Source: Todiramphus chloris collaris (lineage: Eukaryota; Chordata; Aves; Coraciiformes; Alcedinidae). From it: 64,000 nt of DNA. Shown piece by piece: positions 63,765 through 64,000 of this stretch. The stretch covers positions 3,198,453-3,262,452 of the forward strand of contig JANVCC010000130.1 of the NCBI GenBank assembly GCA_025345505.1, written 5' to 3'. The notes under the pieces are model-generated. The model searched no databases. It was not told where the DNA came from and saw only the letters and a program-made list of their open reading frames with translations. Both the position numbers and the translations under genes were made by a program. How positions within the stretch are numbered: the first letter of the stretch is position 1; every line of letters begins with the position of its first letter.

Positions 63765-64000
63765 AAAGCCAGACAGCTGGGCAGAGAACACTGCACCAAG
63801 TCTTTTCCAAACATCAACCATACCTGCACTTTATTGTGGAAACCACAGAACTAGCAAAGATGTGTCCATTTGGGTCCAGGGCTGATTGCTGTGTGATGGG
63901 AAATGATTTCACAAAGTCAGTGGAGAGGAAGGTTGCAAAGATTGTAAGCAGTAGTATACTAGAACAAATTATTGGTGAGTCTGCCTGACTCTGTGCTGTA
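63765..64000. other. Unique non-coding DNA to the window end
   Basis: No gene or repeat recognised. Confidence 0.5.

Noticed and set aside
1..64000. CRISPR arrays, tRNA, rRNA and spliceosomal RNA genes
   Set aside because: No regularly spaced direct repeats were seen, and I found no tRNA B-box, U6, 5S or similar diagnostic sequence on reading both strands.

Overview
The window looks like avian nuclear DNA from a gene-poor region. Every interspersed repeat I can classify belongs to a family typical of birds: CR1 LINE fragments on both strands, whose 3' ends carry the diagnostic ATTCTATG-type tail, and endogenous retroviral LTRs with TGTCCTGGTTT / AAACCAGGACA termini. There are no bacterial features such as operons, ribosome binding sites or long ORFs. 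Base composition is AT-leaning and the DNA between repeats is stop-rich. I cannot name the species. I found no host protein-coding gene or RNA gene that I can defend. Apart from repeat-derived frames, the open frames are short, overlap in opposing frames and match no family I know. Layout: 1-12.2 kb is mostly unique non-coding DNA with a perfect 24-bp palindrome, a poly(A) tract preceded by a polyadenylation hexamer, and two A/C-rich low-complexity blocks. At 12.2 kb lies an ERV LTR on the plus strand. From 12.8 to 20.1 kb the DNA is unique and includes two AT-rich stretches rich in TAATTA-type sites that resemble conserved non-coding elements. From 20.1 to 22.2 kb there is a CR1 cluster. From 22.2 to 28.1 kb there is unique DNA, a weak candidate terminal exon, small CR1 remnants, a (TTCTA)10 array grown from a CR1 tail, and an apparently complete solo LTR. 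From 28.1 to 39.6 kb the DNA is largely unique, with a 48-nt pure purine run and an old CR1 relic. From 39.6 to 43.3 kb there is a nested transposon stack: a long minus-strand CR1 containing ORF1, endonuclease and RT sequence, an LTR inserted into it, and a younger CR1 tail inserted into that LTR. From 44.9 to 50.6 kb there are further CR1 pieces, including a 1-kb plus-strand copy of the RT palm-to-3' end. From 56.1 to 58.6 kb there is a minus-strand 5'-truncated ERV whose RNase H and integrase regions point to an ERVL-like (class III) element. Its 3' LTR is of the same family as the 12.2-kb LTR. The last 5 kb are unique and contain two more candidate conserved non-coding stretches. How it works together: I see no gene system. 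The window reads as an intergenic or large-intron region, with possible enhancer-like elements between decayed retroelements. The best-supported unusual points are the three-layer transposon nest, the inverted pair of same-family LTRs, the microsatellite arising from a CR1 tail, and the long AP-1 palindrome. I did not find a convincing new biological system.
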